From: Accumulibacter jenkinsii
GTDB taxonomy: Bacteria > Pseudomonadota > Gammaproteobacteria > Burkholderiales > Rhodocyclaceae
Assembly: GCA_036625225.1 (NCBI GenBank)
Contig: JAZKUF010000001.1
Coordinates: 744,001 to 808,000 of the forward strand
DNA length: 64,000 bases
Direction of reading: 5' to 3'
In this document: piece after piece, positions 27,355 to 36,153 of the stretch
Numbering within the stretch: the stretch's first letter is position 1
Layout of the letters: every line of letters starts with the position of its first letter
The notes under the pieces: model-generated
Told to the model about the DNA's origin: nothing
Seen by the model: only the letters and a program-made list of their open reading frames with translations
Database searches by the model: none
Translations under genes and position numbers: made by a program

Positions 27355-27795
27355 CTATGCCCTGATTACCATCACGGAGCGCACATCGCACACCAGTTCG
27401 CCCTGCCGGCGGACCTTGACTTCCTTGACGACGAACTGCAGCGCACCGTTCTTCTTGTCGTAGATGTCGGTCACCTGGCCGTCGAAGTCGAGCGTATCGC
27501 CGGAATAGATCGGCTTGTAGTAGGTGAACGACTGCTCGCCATGCAGCATCTTGCCGAGGTCACAGCCCATCGTTTCGAGATAGTCGAAGGGGTGCTCCTT
27601 GTCCATGTCCATGCAGAAGCAGAAGGTCGGTGGCGCCAGCACGCCCGGCAAGCCGGCCGCGTGGGCAGCAGCTTCATCGAAGTAGATCGGGTTCGTTTCA
27701 CCGGTCGCCTTGGCAAACCACTTCAATTGCCATGCCGTCAGGCTGACGGAATGGGGCGGCACTTTCATGCCTATGTGTTGCTTGTCGATCAACAT
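27355..27795 (-). CDS. MaoC N-terminal-type hydratase partner
   Basis: The frame extends to 27822, but the ATG at 27795 has GGAG at proper spacing and starts MLIDKQHIGMKVPPHSV, so I prefer it (146 aa). The sequence resembles the N-terminal hotdog of FAS1-DH/MaoC-like hydratases (WFAKATGETNPIYFDEAAA, then VLAPPTFCFCMD). It retains NPIYFDE but lacks the canonical D-x4-H pair of its neighbour. It may be the non-catalytic, substrate-gating partner of the downstream MaoC protein. Confidence 0.8.
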   Translation of the reverse strand: MLIDKQHIGMKVPPHSVSLTAWQLKWFAKATGETNPIYFDEAAAHAAGLPGVLAPPTFCFCMDMDKEHPFDYLETMGCDLGKMLHGEQSFTYYKPIYSGDTLDFDGQVTDIYDKKNGALQFVVKEVKVRRQGELVCDVRSVMVIRA

Positions 27796-27851
27796 CCGAT
27801 TGACTCCTGATCCACCCCGCAAACCGGGGTGGACATTGGTGGGCGACTCGA

Positions 27852-29033
27852 TCAGAGAACTTCGATGGCAATCGCGGTGGCTTCGCCGCCACCGGCGCAG
27901 AGGCCGGCGATGCCGCGCTTGAGGCCGCGCGCCTTGAGCGCGTAGAGCAGGGTGACAAGGATCCGCGAGCCGGTCGCGCCGATCGGATGGCCGAGGGCAC
28001 AGGCGCCACCATTGACGTTCACCTTGTCGTGCGGCAGGTCGAGGTCACGCATCGACGCCATGGTCACTGCCGCGAAAGCCTCATTGACTTCCCACAGATC
28101 GACGTCGGCGGTCTTCCATCCGACCTTCTTCAGCAGCTTCTCGAAAGCAAACACGGGCGCGGTCGTAAACCAGGCGGGATCGTGGGCAAAGGTGGCATGG
28201 CCGACGATTCTCGCCAGCGGCGTGACACCGCTGCTCAGGGCATCGGATTCACGCATCAGGACAAAGGCTGCTGCGCCGTCGGAAATCGACGACGAGTTCG
28301 CCGGCGTCACCGCACCATCCTTCTTGAATGCCGGCCGCAGCTTGGTGATCTTCGACACGTCACACTTCATCGGCGTTTCGTCGAGGGCGATCACGTCCTC
28401 ACCCTTGCGGCTGGTCACCGTCACCGGCGCGATCTCGTCCTTGAAAAGTCCTGCACTGACCGCGTTCTGCGCGCGGTTCACCGATTCGATGGCGAAGGCA
28501 TCCATCTCTTCACGCGAGAAGCCGTACTTGTCCACACACAACTCGGCGAAAGCGCCCATCAGCTTGCCTTGCTCGTAGGCATCCTCGAGGCCGTCGAGGA
28601 ACATGTGGTCATGCAGTACCCCATTTCCCAGGCGATAACCGGTACGGGCGGTGGTCAGCACGTGCGGCGCATTGGTCATCGACTCCATGCCACCGGCGAT
28701 CGCCATGTTGATCGAACCAGCGAGCAGTTCATCATGCGCGATCATGATCGTTTTCTGCGCCGAGCTGCACATCTTGGTCAGGGTGACGCACGGCACCGAA
28801 GTCGGCAAACCGGCGCCAAGCACCGCCTGACGCGCTGGCGCCTGGCGTACACCGGCCATCAGGCAGCAGCCGATCAGGGCTTCATCGATGTCCTCGCCTT
28901 TGACCCCGGCCTGCTCGACAGCGGCCTTGATCGCGACGCTCGCCAGCTGCGGCGCCGTCAGGCCCGCGAACTGCCCCTGGAAGGCGCCCACTGGCGTGCG
29001 CTTGGCGCCTACGATAACAACTGATTCACTCAT
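27852..29033 (-). CDS. phaA: Acetyl-CoA acetyltransferase (thiolase)
   Basis: Thiolase II condenses two acetyl-CoA to acetoacetyl-CoA, the first step to 3-hydroxybutyrate polymers, or runs in reverse in degradation. The 393-aa length is canonical. Catalytic residues are Cys89 (KMCSSAQK), His349 (GHPIGATG) and Cys379 (CAGGGEA), and GGMESMTNAPH is present. It sits in an operon with an SDR dehydrogenase upstream and MaoC hydratases downstream. A degradative atoB/fadA-like role cannot be excluded; the symbol follows the PHA context. Confidence 0.88.
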   Translation of the reverse strand: MSESVVIVGAKRTPVGAFQGQFAGLTAPQLASVAIKAAVEQAGVKGEDIDEALIGCCLMAGVRQAPARQAVLGAGLPTSVPCVTLTKMCSSAQKTIMIAHDELLAGSINMAIAGGMESMTNAPHVLTTARTGYRLGNGVLHDHMFLDGLEDAYEQGKLMGAFAELCVDKYGFSREEMDAFAIESVNRAQNAVSAGLFKDEIAPVTVTSRKGEDVIALDETPMKCDVSKITKLRPAFKKDGAVTPANSSSISDGAAAFVLMRESDALSSGVTPLARIVGHATFAHDPAWFTTAPVFAFEKLLKKVGWKTADVDLWEVNEAFAAVTMASMRDLDLPHDKVNVNGGACALGHPIGATGSRILVTLLYALKARGLKRGIAGLCAGGGEATAIAIEVL

Positions 29034-29082
29034 GAAACGCTCCTTGAAGCAACAGTAATTGATCTCTTCTGTCTGCCGCGGA

Positions 29083-29850
29083 TTACTTGCCGGGCATCCG
29101 GATGGCGCCGTCGAGGCGAATGACTTCGCCGTTCAGATAGGTGTTCTCGCAGATATGCCGGACCAGCCCGGCGTATTCGGCGGGATAACCCAGGCGCGAC
29201 GGGAACGGCACCATCTTGCTCAGGGTGTCCTGCACCGGCTGCGGCAATCCCTTCATCATCGGTGTCCCGAAGATGCCGGGGGCGATGGTCATGACGCGGA
29301 TGCCGTGCGCCGCCAGCTCGCGGGCCACCGGCAGCGTCAGGCCGACAACGCCGGCCTTCGACGAGGCATAGGCCGCCTGGCCGATCTGGCCGTCGAAAGC
29401 TGCGATCGATGCCGTATTGACGATCACGCCACGCTCGCCGTCCGCGTCGGGCTCGTTCTTGCTCATCGCCTCGGACGCCAGGCGAATCATGTTGAAGGTG
29501 CCGATCAGATTGATGCCGACCACGCGCGCGAAGGTCGCGAGGTCATGCGGGCCTTCGCGACCGAGCACTTTCTTCGGCGGCGCAACGCCGGCACAGTTGA
29601 CCAGCCCGTGTAGCGCGCCGAACTCGCTCACGGCCATCTCGATCGCGGCGCGCGCACTCGCTTCGTCGGTCACGTCAGTCTTGGCAAAGCGGGCACTGGC
29701 CCCCAGTTGAGCTGCCTGAGCCTCACCGGCAGCCGCATCGACATCGACAATGACCACCTTTCCGCCCGCAGCGATCAGACCGCTCGCCGTCTCTGCTCCG
29801 AGACCGGAGCCCGCGCCCGTTACGACAAACACACTGCCCTTGATTTGCAT
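29083..29850 (-). CDS. SDR 3-hydroxyacyl-CoA dehydrogenase (HSD10-like)
   Basis: The 255-aa protein is a classical short-chain dehydrogenase: cofactor motif TGAGSGLGAE (residues 11-20), Asp36 and Asp38 after the second strand (suggesting NAD preference), NCAG, and the Ser148/Tyr161/Lys165 active site. The overall sequence (MQIKGSVFVVTGAGSG, VAPPKKVLGREGPH, FPSRLGYPAEYAGLV) is of the type-2 3-hydroxyacyl-CoA dehydrogenase (HSD17B10-like) kind rather than acetoacetyl-CoA reductase PhaB. It therefore probably oxidises or reduces the (S)-hydroxyacyl-CoA form. It is first in a four-gene operon with thiolase and the MaoC pair. Confidence 0.85.
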   Translation of the reverse strand: MQIKGSVFVVTGAGSGLGAETASGLIAAGGKVVIVDVDAAAGEAQAAQLGASARFAKTDVTDEASARAAIEMAVSEFGALHGLVNCAGVAPPKKVLGREGPHDLATFARVVGINLIGTFNMIRLASEAMSKNEPDADGERGVIVNTASIAAFDGQIGQAAYASSKAGVVGLTLPVARELAAHGIRVMTIAPGIFGTPMMKGLPQPVQDTLSKMVPFPSRLGYPAEYAGLVRHICENTYLNGEVIRLDGAIRMPGK

Positions 29851-30228
29851 GTTCTACCCCCAAAAAAAAGATCGCGACATCGACAATGCCGCCCTCCTGG
29901 CCTGTGTCGGCGGCGATCGACAGGAACAAGGCAACGCCGACAGTGAGCAATGGCGGCATTGTCGAATGCAGAGCACTGCCGAGTCAAGCACCGGCGGTGG
30001 CGCAAGCGGAGAGGGGCTGCAGGACTCTGCCGGGGAGCTCGCGCGCCGCCGATCCGGTCCTTCGGAGACGGTGCTGCCGACTCCCCGGCAGCAAGCAGAC
30101 AAAACGTCCTGCACCGGGTGTTGACCTGGATCAGCGCATCGCCCGATGGATGCTTTAGGATGCCCTGCAATACCGGCGTTTTGGCGCCAACCACTGAAGA
30201 TTGCTTCAGCAGACCACGGAGAATACCC
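29851..30228. promoter_or_regulatory. Divergent intergenic region with nested inverted repeats
   Basis: This 378-bp gap separates the divergent SDR operon and the class I-like PHA synthase gene. A perfect 14-bp inverted repeat lies at 29880-29893 and 29952-29965 (TCGACAATGCCGCC and its complement). A 7-bp pair (29906-29912 and 29935-29941, GTCGGCG/CGCCGAC) is nested inside. A run of eight A follows the SDR start region. No promoter can be assigned confidently. The repeats could be regulator sites, an RNA hairpin or a small mobile-repeat relic. Confidence 0.55.
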
Positions 30229-32259
30229 ATGCCCGACACCCCTGAAGAATCCCTAGAAGCCGCCCCGACGACGGCCGACAGTGCTGCGCTGGTCGCCGAG
30301 GTGCCAAAACGACGCGCCCGAACGACAGCCATCCGCCGCAAGAAACCCGCGGCCCTGCCGCCGGCCAAGCCGGCGGCAGCCTCACCCGAACCTCTCAGCG
30401 CGGCTGATCCGGCTGCGCCAGCCCTGCCCCCGGAAATCCCTGCCATGACGACTCTGCCTACCCTGCCTACCCTCGCTCCCACCCCCGAGACCCGCCCGGA
30501 TTATTCCCGTCGCCTCGGCGACCGCCACCTGCTCGATTCCGACGCGCTGGAAAACATCGACCGCATGACCAACATCGCGCTCGGCCAGTTGAGTGGCGGC
30601 ATTTCACCGGCATCACTGGTGATGGCGTATCTGGACTGGACCGTGCACCTCGCAGCCTCGCCCGGCAAGCAGTTCCAGCTCGCCGCCAAAGCCATGCGCA
30701 AGGCGATGCGCCTGGGCAGCTATGCCCTGTCGTCGGCGGTCACCGGCAGCGCCGAACCGTGCATCCAGCCACTGGCCGGCGATCACCGCTTCGACCATCC
30801 GGGATGGCAACGCTTTCCCTACAACGTCGTCTATCAGGGCTTCCTGCTCAATCAGCAATGGTGGCACAACGCGACCACCGGCATCCGCGGCGTTTCCCGG
30901 CACGGCGAAGCCGCCGTCTGGTTCACCGCCAAGCAGATTCTCGACATGACCGCCCCCTGCAACGTGCCGCTGCTCAATCCCGAAATCGTCGAGGTCACTG
31001 CCAAGGAGCGCGGCGCCAACCTCGCGCGCGGCGCCCGGTACTACGCCGAGGACATGCGCCGCTCGCTGCGCGACGAGAAGCCAGCCGGAATCGAGGATTT
31101 CCGCGTCGGTGAAAACCTCGCCGTGACGCCGGGCAAGGTGGTTTACCGCAATCTGCTGATGGAACTGATTCAATACTCGCCGACCACCGCCACCGTCCAG
31201 CGCGAACCGATCCTGATGCAATCGGCGTGGATGATGAAGTACTACATCCTCGACCTCTCGCCGCACAATTCGCTGGTCAAGTATCTGGTCGATCGCGGCC
31301 ATACCGTATTCATGATCTCCTGGCTCAACCCGGGGCCCGAGCACCGCAATCTGGGCATGGAGGATTACCGCAAGCTGGGGACGCTGGCCGCGGTCGACGT
31401 GATCTCCGAGATCCTGCCGAATCGCAAGATTCACACCGTCGGCTACTGCCTGGGCGGCATCCTGCTGACCATTACCGCCGCCGCCATGGCGCGCGACGGT
31501 GACGACCGCCTGGCCAGTGTCACCCTGTTCACCACCATGACCGACTTCACCGAGGTCGGCGAAATCAACGTCTTCATGGACGCGAGCGAAGTGAACCTGC
31601 TCGAGGACATGATGTGGCAGAAAGGCTACCTCGGGCATAAACAGGTCTCCGGCGGTTTCCAGCTGCTGAAATCCGCCGACCTGATCTGGTCGAAGATGGT
31701 GCGCGAGTATTATCTCGGCCAGCGCGAACCGATGTTCGACCTCATGGCCTGGAACGCCGACGGCACGCGCATGCCCTACCGCCAGCATTCCGAGGTCCTG
31801 CGCCGGCTGTACGTGGACAATCAGCTCTTCCAGGGCAAGTACATGGTCGAGGGGCGCGCGATCTCGATCAGCAACATCCATGTGCCGATCTTTGCCGTCG
31901 CCGCCTCGGGCGACCATGTGGCGCCCTGGCACTCGGTGTACAAGCTGCACCTGCAGAGTGACGCGACCGAGCTGACCTTCGTCCTCTCGAGCGGCGGTCA
32001 CAACGCCGGTATCGTGAACGAACCCGGACGGTCGCGCCGCTCGTACCAGCTCAGCGTCTGCCGCACGGGTGAACGCTTCCTCGATGCCGAGACCTGGAAG
32101 AAACGGACCCCGTCATCGCCGGGATCATGGTGGCCGGCCTGGCAGAAGTGGCTCGAAGAGCACTCCTCCGGCAGCGAAGCGGCGCCCCCGATGGGCGCTC
32201 CCGACAAAGGCTACGCGCCGCTCTGCGAAGCGCCGGGAACGTACATCCATCAGCAGTAG
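30229..32259 (+). CDS. phaC: PHA synthase, class I/II-like, with Lys/Pro/Ala-rich N-terminal extension
   Basis: The ATG at 30229 has GGAG upstream and begins MPDTPEESLEAAP; the frame is open further back but without support. The 676-aa product carries the PHA synthase N-domain (WQRFPYNVVYQGFLLNQQWW) and the alpha/beta hydrolase core with Cys407 in GYCLGG, Asp562 (ASGDHVAPW) and His591 (SGGHNAGI). These define a class I/II synthase, able to work without PhaE. Residues 1-85 form a basic, low-complexity extension (KRRARTTAIRRKK, Pro/Ala repeats) not usual in class I enzymes and reminiscent of DNA-binding tails. The 3' end overlaps the convergent ligase gene by 10 bases. Confidence 0.9.
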   Translation: MPDTPEESLEAAPTTADSAALVAEVPKRRARTTAIRRKKPAALPPAKPAAASPEPLSAADPAAPALPPEIPAMTTLPTLPTLAPTPETRPDYSRRLGDRHLLDSDALENIDRMTNIALGQLSGGISPASLVMAYLDWTVHLAASPGKQFQLAAKAMRKAMRLGSYALSSAVTGSAEPCIQPLAGDHRFDHPGWQRFPYNVVYQGFLLNQQWWHNATTGIRGVSRHGEAAVWFTAKQILDMTAPCNVPLLNPEIVEVTAKERGANLARGARYYAEDMRRSLRDEKPAGIEDFRVGENLAVTPGKVVYRNLLMELIQYSPTTATVQREPILMQSAWMMKYYILDLSPHNSLVKYLVDRGHTVFMISWLNPGPEHRNLGMEDYRKLGTLAAVDVISEILPNRKIHTVGYCLGGILLTITAAAMARDGDDRLASVTLFTTMTDFTEVGEINVFMDASEVNLLEDMMWQKGYLGHKQVSGGFQLLKSADLIWSKMVREYYLGQREPMFDLMAWNADGTRMPYRQHSEVLRRLYVDNQLFQGKYMVEGRAISISNIHVPIFAVAASGDHVAPWHSVYKLHLQSDATELTFVLSSGGHNAGIVNEPGRSRRSYQLSVCRTGERFLDAETWKKRTPSSPGSWWPAWQKWLEEHSSGSEAAPPMGAPDKGYAPLCEAPGTYIHQQ

Positions 32260-33776
32260 TCGTCCCGCAACGTTCGCTTGAGCGTCTTGCCGGCGGCGTT
32301 GCGCGGGAAATCGTCGAGGATCTGCAGCGCGTGCAGGCGCTGGTAGCGGGCGCCGACGCGCTCGTTGACCCAGGCCAGCAGTTCGTCGGCGGTGACCGAC
32401 GCACCGGGGCGCAGAAGCACCGCAGCGACCGGCGTCTCGCCCCATTTTTCGTGGGCGACGCCGAAGACCGCGACTTCCCTCACCGCCGGATGGCGGACGG
32501 CCACCTCTTCGAGGTCGCGCGGGTAGATCTTGACGCCGCCGCTGTCGATCATGTCCTTCTTGCGGTCGACGAGGTAGAGATAGCCCTCGTCGTCGACATA
32601 ACCGAGATCGCCGGTAAACAGCCAGCCCTCGCGGATCGCCTGCGCCGTGAAGTCGGGGCGGCCATAATAGCCGAGCATCAGCGATGGTCCGCGGCCGACG
32701 ATCTCGCCGACTTCGCCCACGGCGGCGTCGTTGCCGTCATCGCGAACGATGCGCATCTCGTAGAAATAGGGCGGCGAACCGACCGAACCGGCCTTGCGCA
32801 GCGACTGGGTCTTGTCGAGGATGGTCCAGAAGCCTTCGGTGAGGCCGTAGAGTTCGTAGAATCGATCGGGCAGCAGACGATTGAGCAGATCCTTGTGCTC
32901 CTGGTAGAGCGGTGCCCCGAGCGACAGGATCATCTCCAGCGAAGCCAGCCGCTCGGGCGAGAAGTTGGGCGCATTGAGCACGGCGATGATCTGTGCCGGC
33001 ACCATCATGAGGTGGGTCACCCCTTCGCGGGCGATCAGCTCGATCGCCTCAACGGCGTCGAACTGGCGCTGCAGGACATAGCGCGCGCCAAGATAGAAAC
33101 ACGGCATCAGCGTCACGAAGGCGCCGTTGAAGACGATCGCGCCGCTGTGCAGGACAACCGATTCGGGCTTCATCCGCCAGGCCGAGGCAAACAGCGTGCA
33201 GTAGATCGAGCGCACATAGTGGCTGTGCATGATCCCCTTCGGCAGACCGGTGGTGCCGCTCGTATACATCACGTTGAAGAGGTCGTCCGGGCCGACCTCG
33301 ACCGGCCACGGCGGCTCATCCGCAGCGCTCGCGAGCCGGGCCGCGTAGTCCGCGTAAGCGGGATAGTCCGGACTGGCGCCGTCGACCATCAGCACATGGT
33401 CGGCAGGTAGTTCAGGCAGTTCGTCGCGCACCTGGTCGATGAGCGGCGCCATCGACTGCTCCGTGATCAGGCAGACGGCGCCCGAATCGCGCAGCAGGCT
33501 CGCGAGCCCGGAGGCCATCAGCAACGGACTGAGCGGCACCAGCACGCCAGCGATCGACGGCACCGCCCAATACACTTCGAGCAGCTCGCGGCAATTGCCG
33601 AGGACGGTCGCCACGCGGTCGCCCGGTCGCACCCCGAGTTCCTGCAGCAGGCGAGCGCAGCGGCTGACGCGTGCGGCGAACTGGCGCCAGTCGAGACGCT
33701 CCTGTTCAAAGACGAGCGCGACCTGATGCGGTCGAAACGTCGCGTGGTGTCTGACGAGTTTTGCAAGTTGCAGCAT
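32250..33776 (-). CDS. Acyl-CoA synthetase (AMP-forming)
   Basis: The 508-aa protein is an adenylate-forming ligase that activates a carboxylic acid to its CoA thioester. Motifs: the P-loop-like YTSGTTGLPKG, the A5-type YELYGLTE, the TGDLGYVDDEGYLYL/DRKKDMI hinge, and the C-terminal catalytic Lys in PRNAAGKTLKR. The ATG at 33776 has GGAGGG upstream and is chosen over a longer frame. The substrate is not evident; a fatty or hydroxy acid fed to the neighbouring PHA enzymes is plausible. Confidence 0.88.
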   Translation of the reverse strand: MLQLAKLVRHHATFRPHQVALVFEQERLDWRQFAARVSRCARLLQELGVRPGDRVATVLGNCRELLEVYWAVPSIAGVLVPLSPLLMASGLASLLRDSGAVCLITEQSMAPLIDQVRDELPELPADHVLMVDGASPDYPAYADYAARLASAADEPPWPVEVGPDDLFNVMYTSGTTGLPKGIMHSHYVRSIYCTLFASAWRMKPESVVLHSGAIVFNGAFVTLMPCFYLGARYVLQRQFDAVEAIELIAREGVTHLMMVPAQIIAVLNAPNFSPERLASLEMILSLGAPLYQEHKDLLNRLLPDRFYELYGLTEGFWTILDKTQSLRKAGSVGSPPYFYEMRIVRDDGNDAAVGEVGEIVGRGPSLMLGYYGRPDFTAQAIREGWLFTGDLGYVDDEGYLYLVDRKKDMIDSGGVKIYPRDLEEVAVRHPAVREVAVFGVAHEKWGETPVAAVLLRPGASVTADELLAWVNERVGARYQRLHALQILDDFPRNAAGKTLKRTLRDDYC

Positions 33777-34397
33777 GTTCCCTCCATTCGAAGAGCGCAG
33801 CCCATACCTCCCGACATGCCGCCGTCGGCAGGCGCGGTCCACATCCCCATTCGTTCGTGACGATGATGTCGGCTTCGGCTCCCCATGGCCCGCTCGGGGA
33901 GCCGGCCGGCAGATGCTGCGGCGGCCCGCTCGGAGCCGGTGGCGGGCGGCGCGACGACCTCGTCGCAGCGCAACAAAGCAATACTATACCGCGCCCGTCG
34001 AGCTTGCGCCTCAGGCCCCCGGCGAAGCCCTCCGGCGGTCCCCTCGGCGACCGTTCAGGGACCGCCAACAGGCAACTCCACAACAGTTTACCGTCTTATA
34101 CCGGTGCTCCCGAAAGCGCGCCAAATAAACGCTTCGAGAACCGCAAAGCGGGGTGAACAAATCCGTGCCAGAGGAGTAGAATGCATTGTGCGGTGCGGGA
34201 TATTGATTGATCGTTGGGCTTTCGCCGGGCTGCGGGATTCATTCCCCTGCGGCTGCCCATGGCCATCTGAATTGCTTTCTCTGCTGAAATCACCGGTATC
34301 CGTTCGTTCGGCGGAACCAAGGGACTCGTAAGGTACTCGTGGGTCGCGCCAGCAGGCCGGCCCGTCTTGACTCATGTTAATTGTTGGAGGTTGGAAG
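33777..34397. other. Gene-poor divergent gap (621 bp)
   Basis: I find no supported gene here. A short inverted repeat GCGACGA/TCGTCGC lies near 33951-33966, with TATAGT-like bases on the minus strand (near 33985-33995) that could serve the ligase gene. TAGAAT near 34178-34183 with GTGAAC 18 bases upstream is a weak plus-strand promoter candidate. The region is long enough for a small RNA, but no terminator-like hairpin with a T-run is visible. Confidence 0.3.
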
Positions 34398-35867
34398 ATG
34401 AATGCACTGTTGAGGGAAATGCCCGATTTCACCACGAGCTGGTGGAGATATACGCTGGCCATGATGCGCGCCTCGAGCCGCGAAGTCAGTGAATTCAATG
34501 ACAACCTCTTCATCGCCGCGCACATCGCGATGAACGCGGCGCGCGACAATCCTTTGAGCATGCTCGAGACCTTCGAGATCGTCGAGCACAACGTCTCGAT
34601 GGTCCGCAAAGGGATGGCCGGGATGCAGGAAAAGATGTCCTCGTACGCTTTCGACCAGGTCGAGGAAGGCACCCGCGCTTTTCTCAACACGATCCTCAAT
34701 TCGGAAGGTGAAAAACTCGGCGGCTACATGCGCCGCGAAGCCGAAATCATGGAGGCGGTCTCCAACTTCAATGAGCAGATCGAAGCCATCGCGGACGAGT
34801 TCGGCTTCCATTTCAACACCGCGAACTACAAGCTGGTGCATGAAACCGACGCTTTCGAGCTTTACCAGGTGCTGCCGCTGAAGGAAGGCGTTACCGTTCG
34901 CAGCGATCTCAAGCCGGTCATTCTGGTCCCGCCGTACATGCTTGGCGTGCACATCCTCGCCTTCCTGCCCTTCGAAGGCAAGAGCTACAGTCACGCCTTC
35001 GCCAATGAGGGCATCCCGACCTACGTTCGCGTCGTCAAGGACATCATGACCAACGAGAAGGTCCAGACGCTGACGCCCGAACAGGATTGCGAGCAGACGC
35101 GCCAACTCTGCGCCAAGGTCATGGAGTTCAATGGCGGCAAGAAGGTGACGCTGAACGGTACCTGCCAGGGCGGTTACATCTGCCTGATGAACATCCTCTC
35201 GGGCAAGCTGAAGGACGTCTGCGACGCCCTGATCACCAACGTCACGCCGGTCGATGGCACCTACAGTGACGCCATCAGCGGCATGCCGACGATGCACCAC
35301 GACTTCATCACGACAACCTTGCCGAGCGGCAACAAGGTCGCCAACGGCTACCTGCTGAGCCTGGGAATGCGTTTTGTCGCCATCGACCGCGAAACTCCGC
35401 TGGTGAAAGTGCTCGATCAGGTTTCGCTGCATCGCGCCACCGACCTCAACCCGGGCAAGACACCGGCCGCCCTCTTCCGCTGGCTGCTCAAGGAACGGGT
35501 ACACCTGCCGCTGGCAATCGCCAACATGAGTTCGCACACCTTCCAGGATCCGATCGCCGCTGACGGCACGCTGCCGGTGAAACTCTTCGATGAACCACTG
35601 AACATCAAGAATCTGATCGAGCTCAATGTTCCCTGGTACCAGAATTACGCGATCAAGGACGACCTCGTGACGCCACCGTGCGCCACCGCCGGCAACAAAT
35701 TCCTCGAAGGCTGGAAAGGTCTCGAGTCGGTCGCCTTCTTCGGCGGACACGTCGCCATCCTGACCAGCCCGCATGGCAAGAAAGCGCCGGTCACCGGCTC
35801 GTTCAAGGACGCCAACGGCAACGCTTCGCGCGGCCCGGTCAAGTTCCAGATCGACATCTCCGGATAA
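34398..35867 (+). CDS. PHA synthase-like hydrolase with phasin/PhaE-like helical N-terminus
   Basis: GGAGG seven bases before the ATG at 34398 sets the start (489 aa); an ATG at 34374 lies upstream of that site. Residues 1-150 are entirely alpha-helical and rich in Met, Glu and Asn (WWRYTLAMMRASSREVSEF and further). Residues 170-489 are a PHA synthase-like alpha/beta hydrolase with Cys256 in GTCQGG, Asp421/422 (KDDLVTPP) and His451 (GGHVAI). It is neither class I nor class III in length or motif, but looks like both subunits joined. It could be a third polymerase, a depolymerase or an acyltransferase. Confidence 0.75.
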   Translation: MNALLREMPDFTTSWWRYTLAMMRASSREVSEFNDNLFIAAHIAMNAARDNPLSMLETFEIVEHNVSMVRKGMAGMQEKMSSYAFDQVEEGTRAFLNTILNSEGEKLGGYMRREAEIMEAVSNFNEQIEAIADEFGFHFNTANYKLVHETDAFELYQVLPLKEGVTVRSDLKPVILVPPYMLGVHILAFLPFEGKSYSHAFANEGIPTYVRVVKDIMTNEKVQTLTPEQDCEQTRQLCAKVMEFNGGKKVTLNGTCQGGYICLMNILSGKLKDVCDALITNVTPVDGTYSDAISGMPTMHHDFITTTLPSGNKVANGYLLSLGMRFVAIDRETPLVKVLDQVSLHRATDLNPGKTPAALFRWLLKERVHLPLAIANMSSHTFQDPIAADGTLPVKLFDEPLNIKNLIELNVPWYQNYAIKDDLVTPPCATAGNKFLEGWKGLESVAFFGGHVAILTSPHGKKAPVTGSFKDANGNASRGPVKFQIDISG

Positions 35868-35935
35868 GCGCTCCCCGCCATTCTGGTTCCTCAACCCGCT
35901 GCAGCCCCTGCAGCGCAGTTTCCAGCGAGCGACCC

Positions 35936-35987
35936 GCCGGCCTGAACGCATCGTCCAGGCCGGCAGCACTTGACCGGCAGCATTTTT
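35936..35987 (+). terminator. Possible terminator after the synthase-like gene
   Basis: GCCGGCCTG (35936-35944) pairs with CAGGCCGGC (35956-35964). A run of five T lies 18 bases later (35983-35987). The distance makes this a weak intrinsic terminator. Confidence 0.3.
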
Positions 35988-36153
35988 CCCGGCCCGAGTT
36001 ACCGCAGCACGATGAATCGCGCGGCGGATCGTGCACGCTGGCCGTTTGACGATTCGCTCGGCACCCTGCCGCAACGCCGATAGCGATCGCAGCACCCGGG
36101 CCCGCGTCGGCGGGTCATTCCACCCATTCATTCTGATCCCGGAGATTTTCTTC

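Noticed and set aside
29950..30228. Upstream extension of the class I-like PHA synthase
   Set aside because: The extra residues are in an intergenic region with inverted repeats; the ATG at 30229 has a good ribosome-binding site.
34191..34217. Nine-codon leader peptide after GAGGAG
   Set aside because: Very short and unsupported; no attenuator-like hairpin follows.
33777..34397. Overlapping ORFs in the gap (for example 33761-34156)
   Set aside because: They overlap several frames on both strands, have no ribosome-binding site and show random composition.
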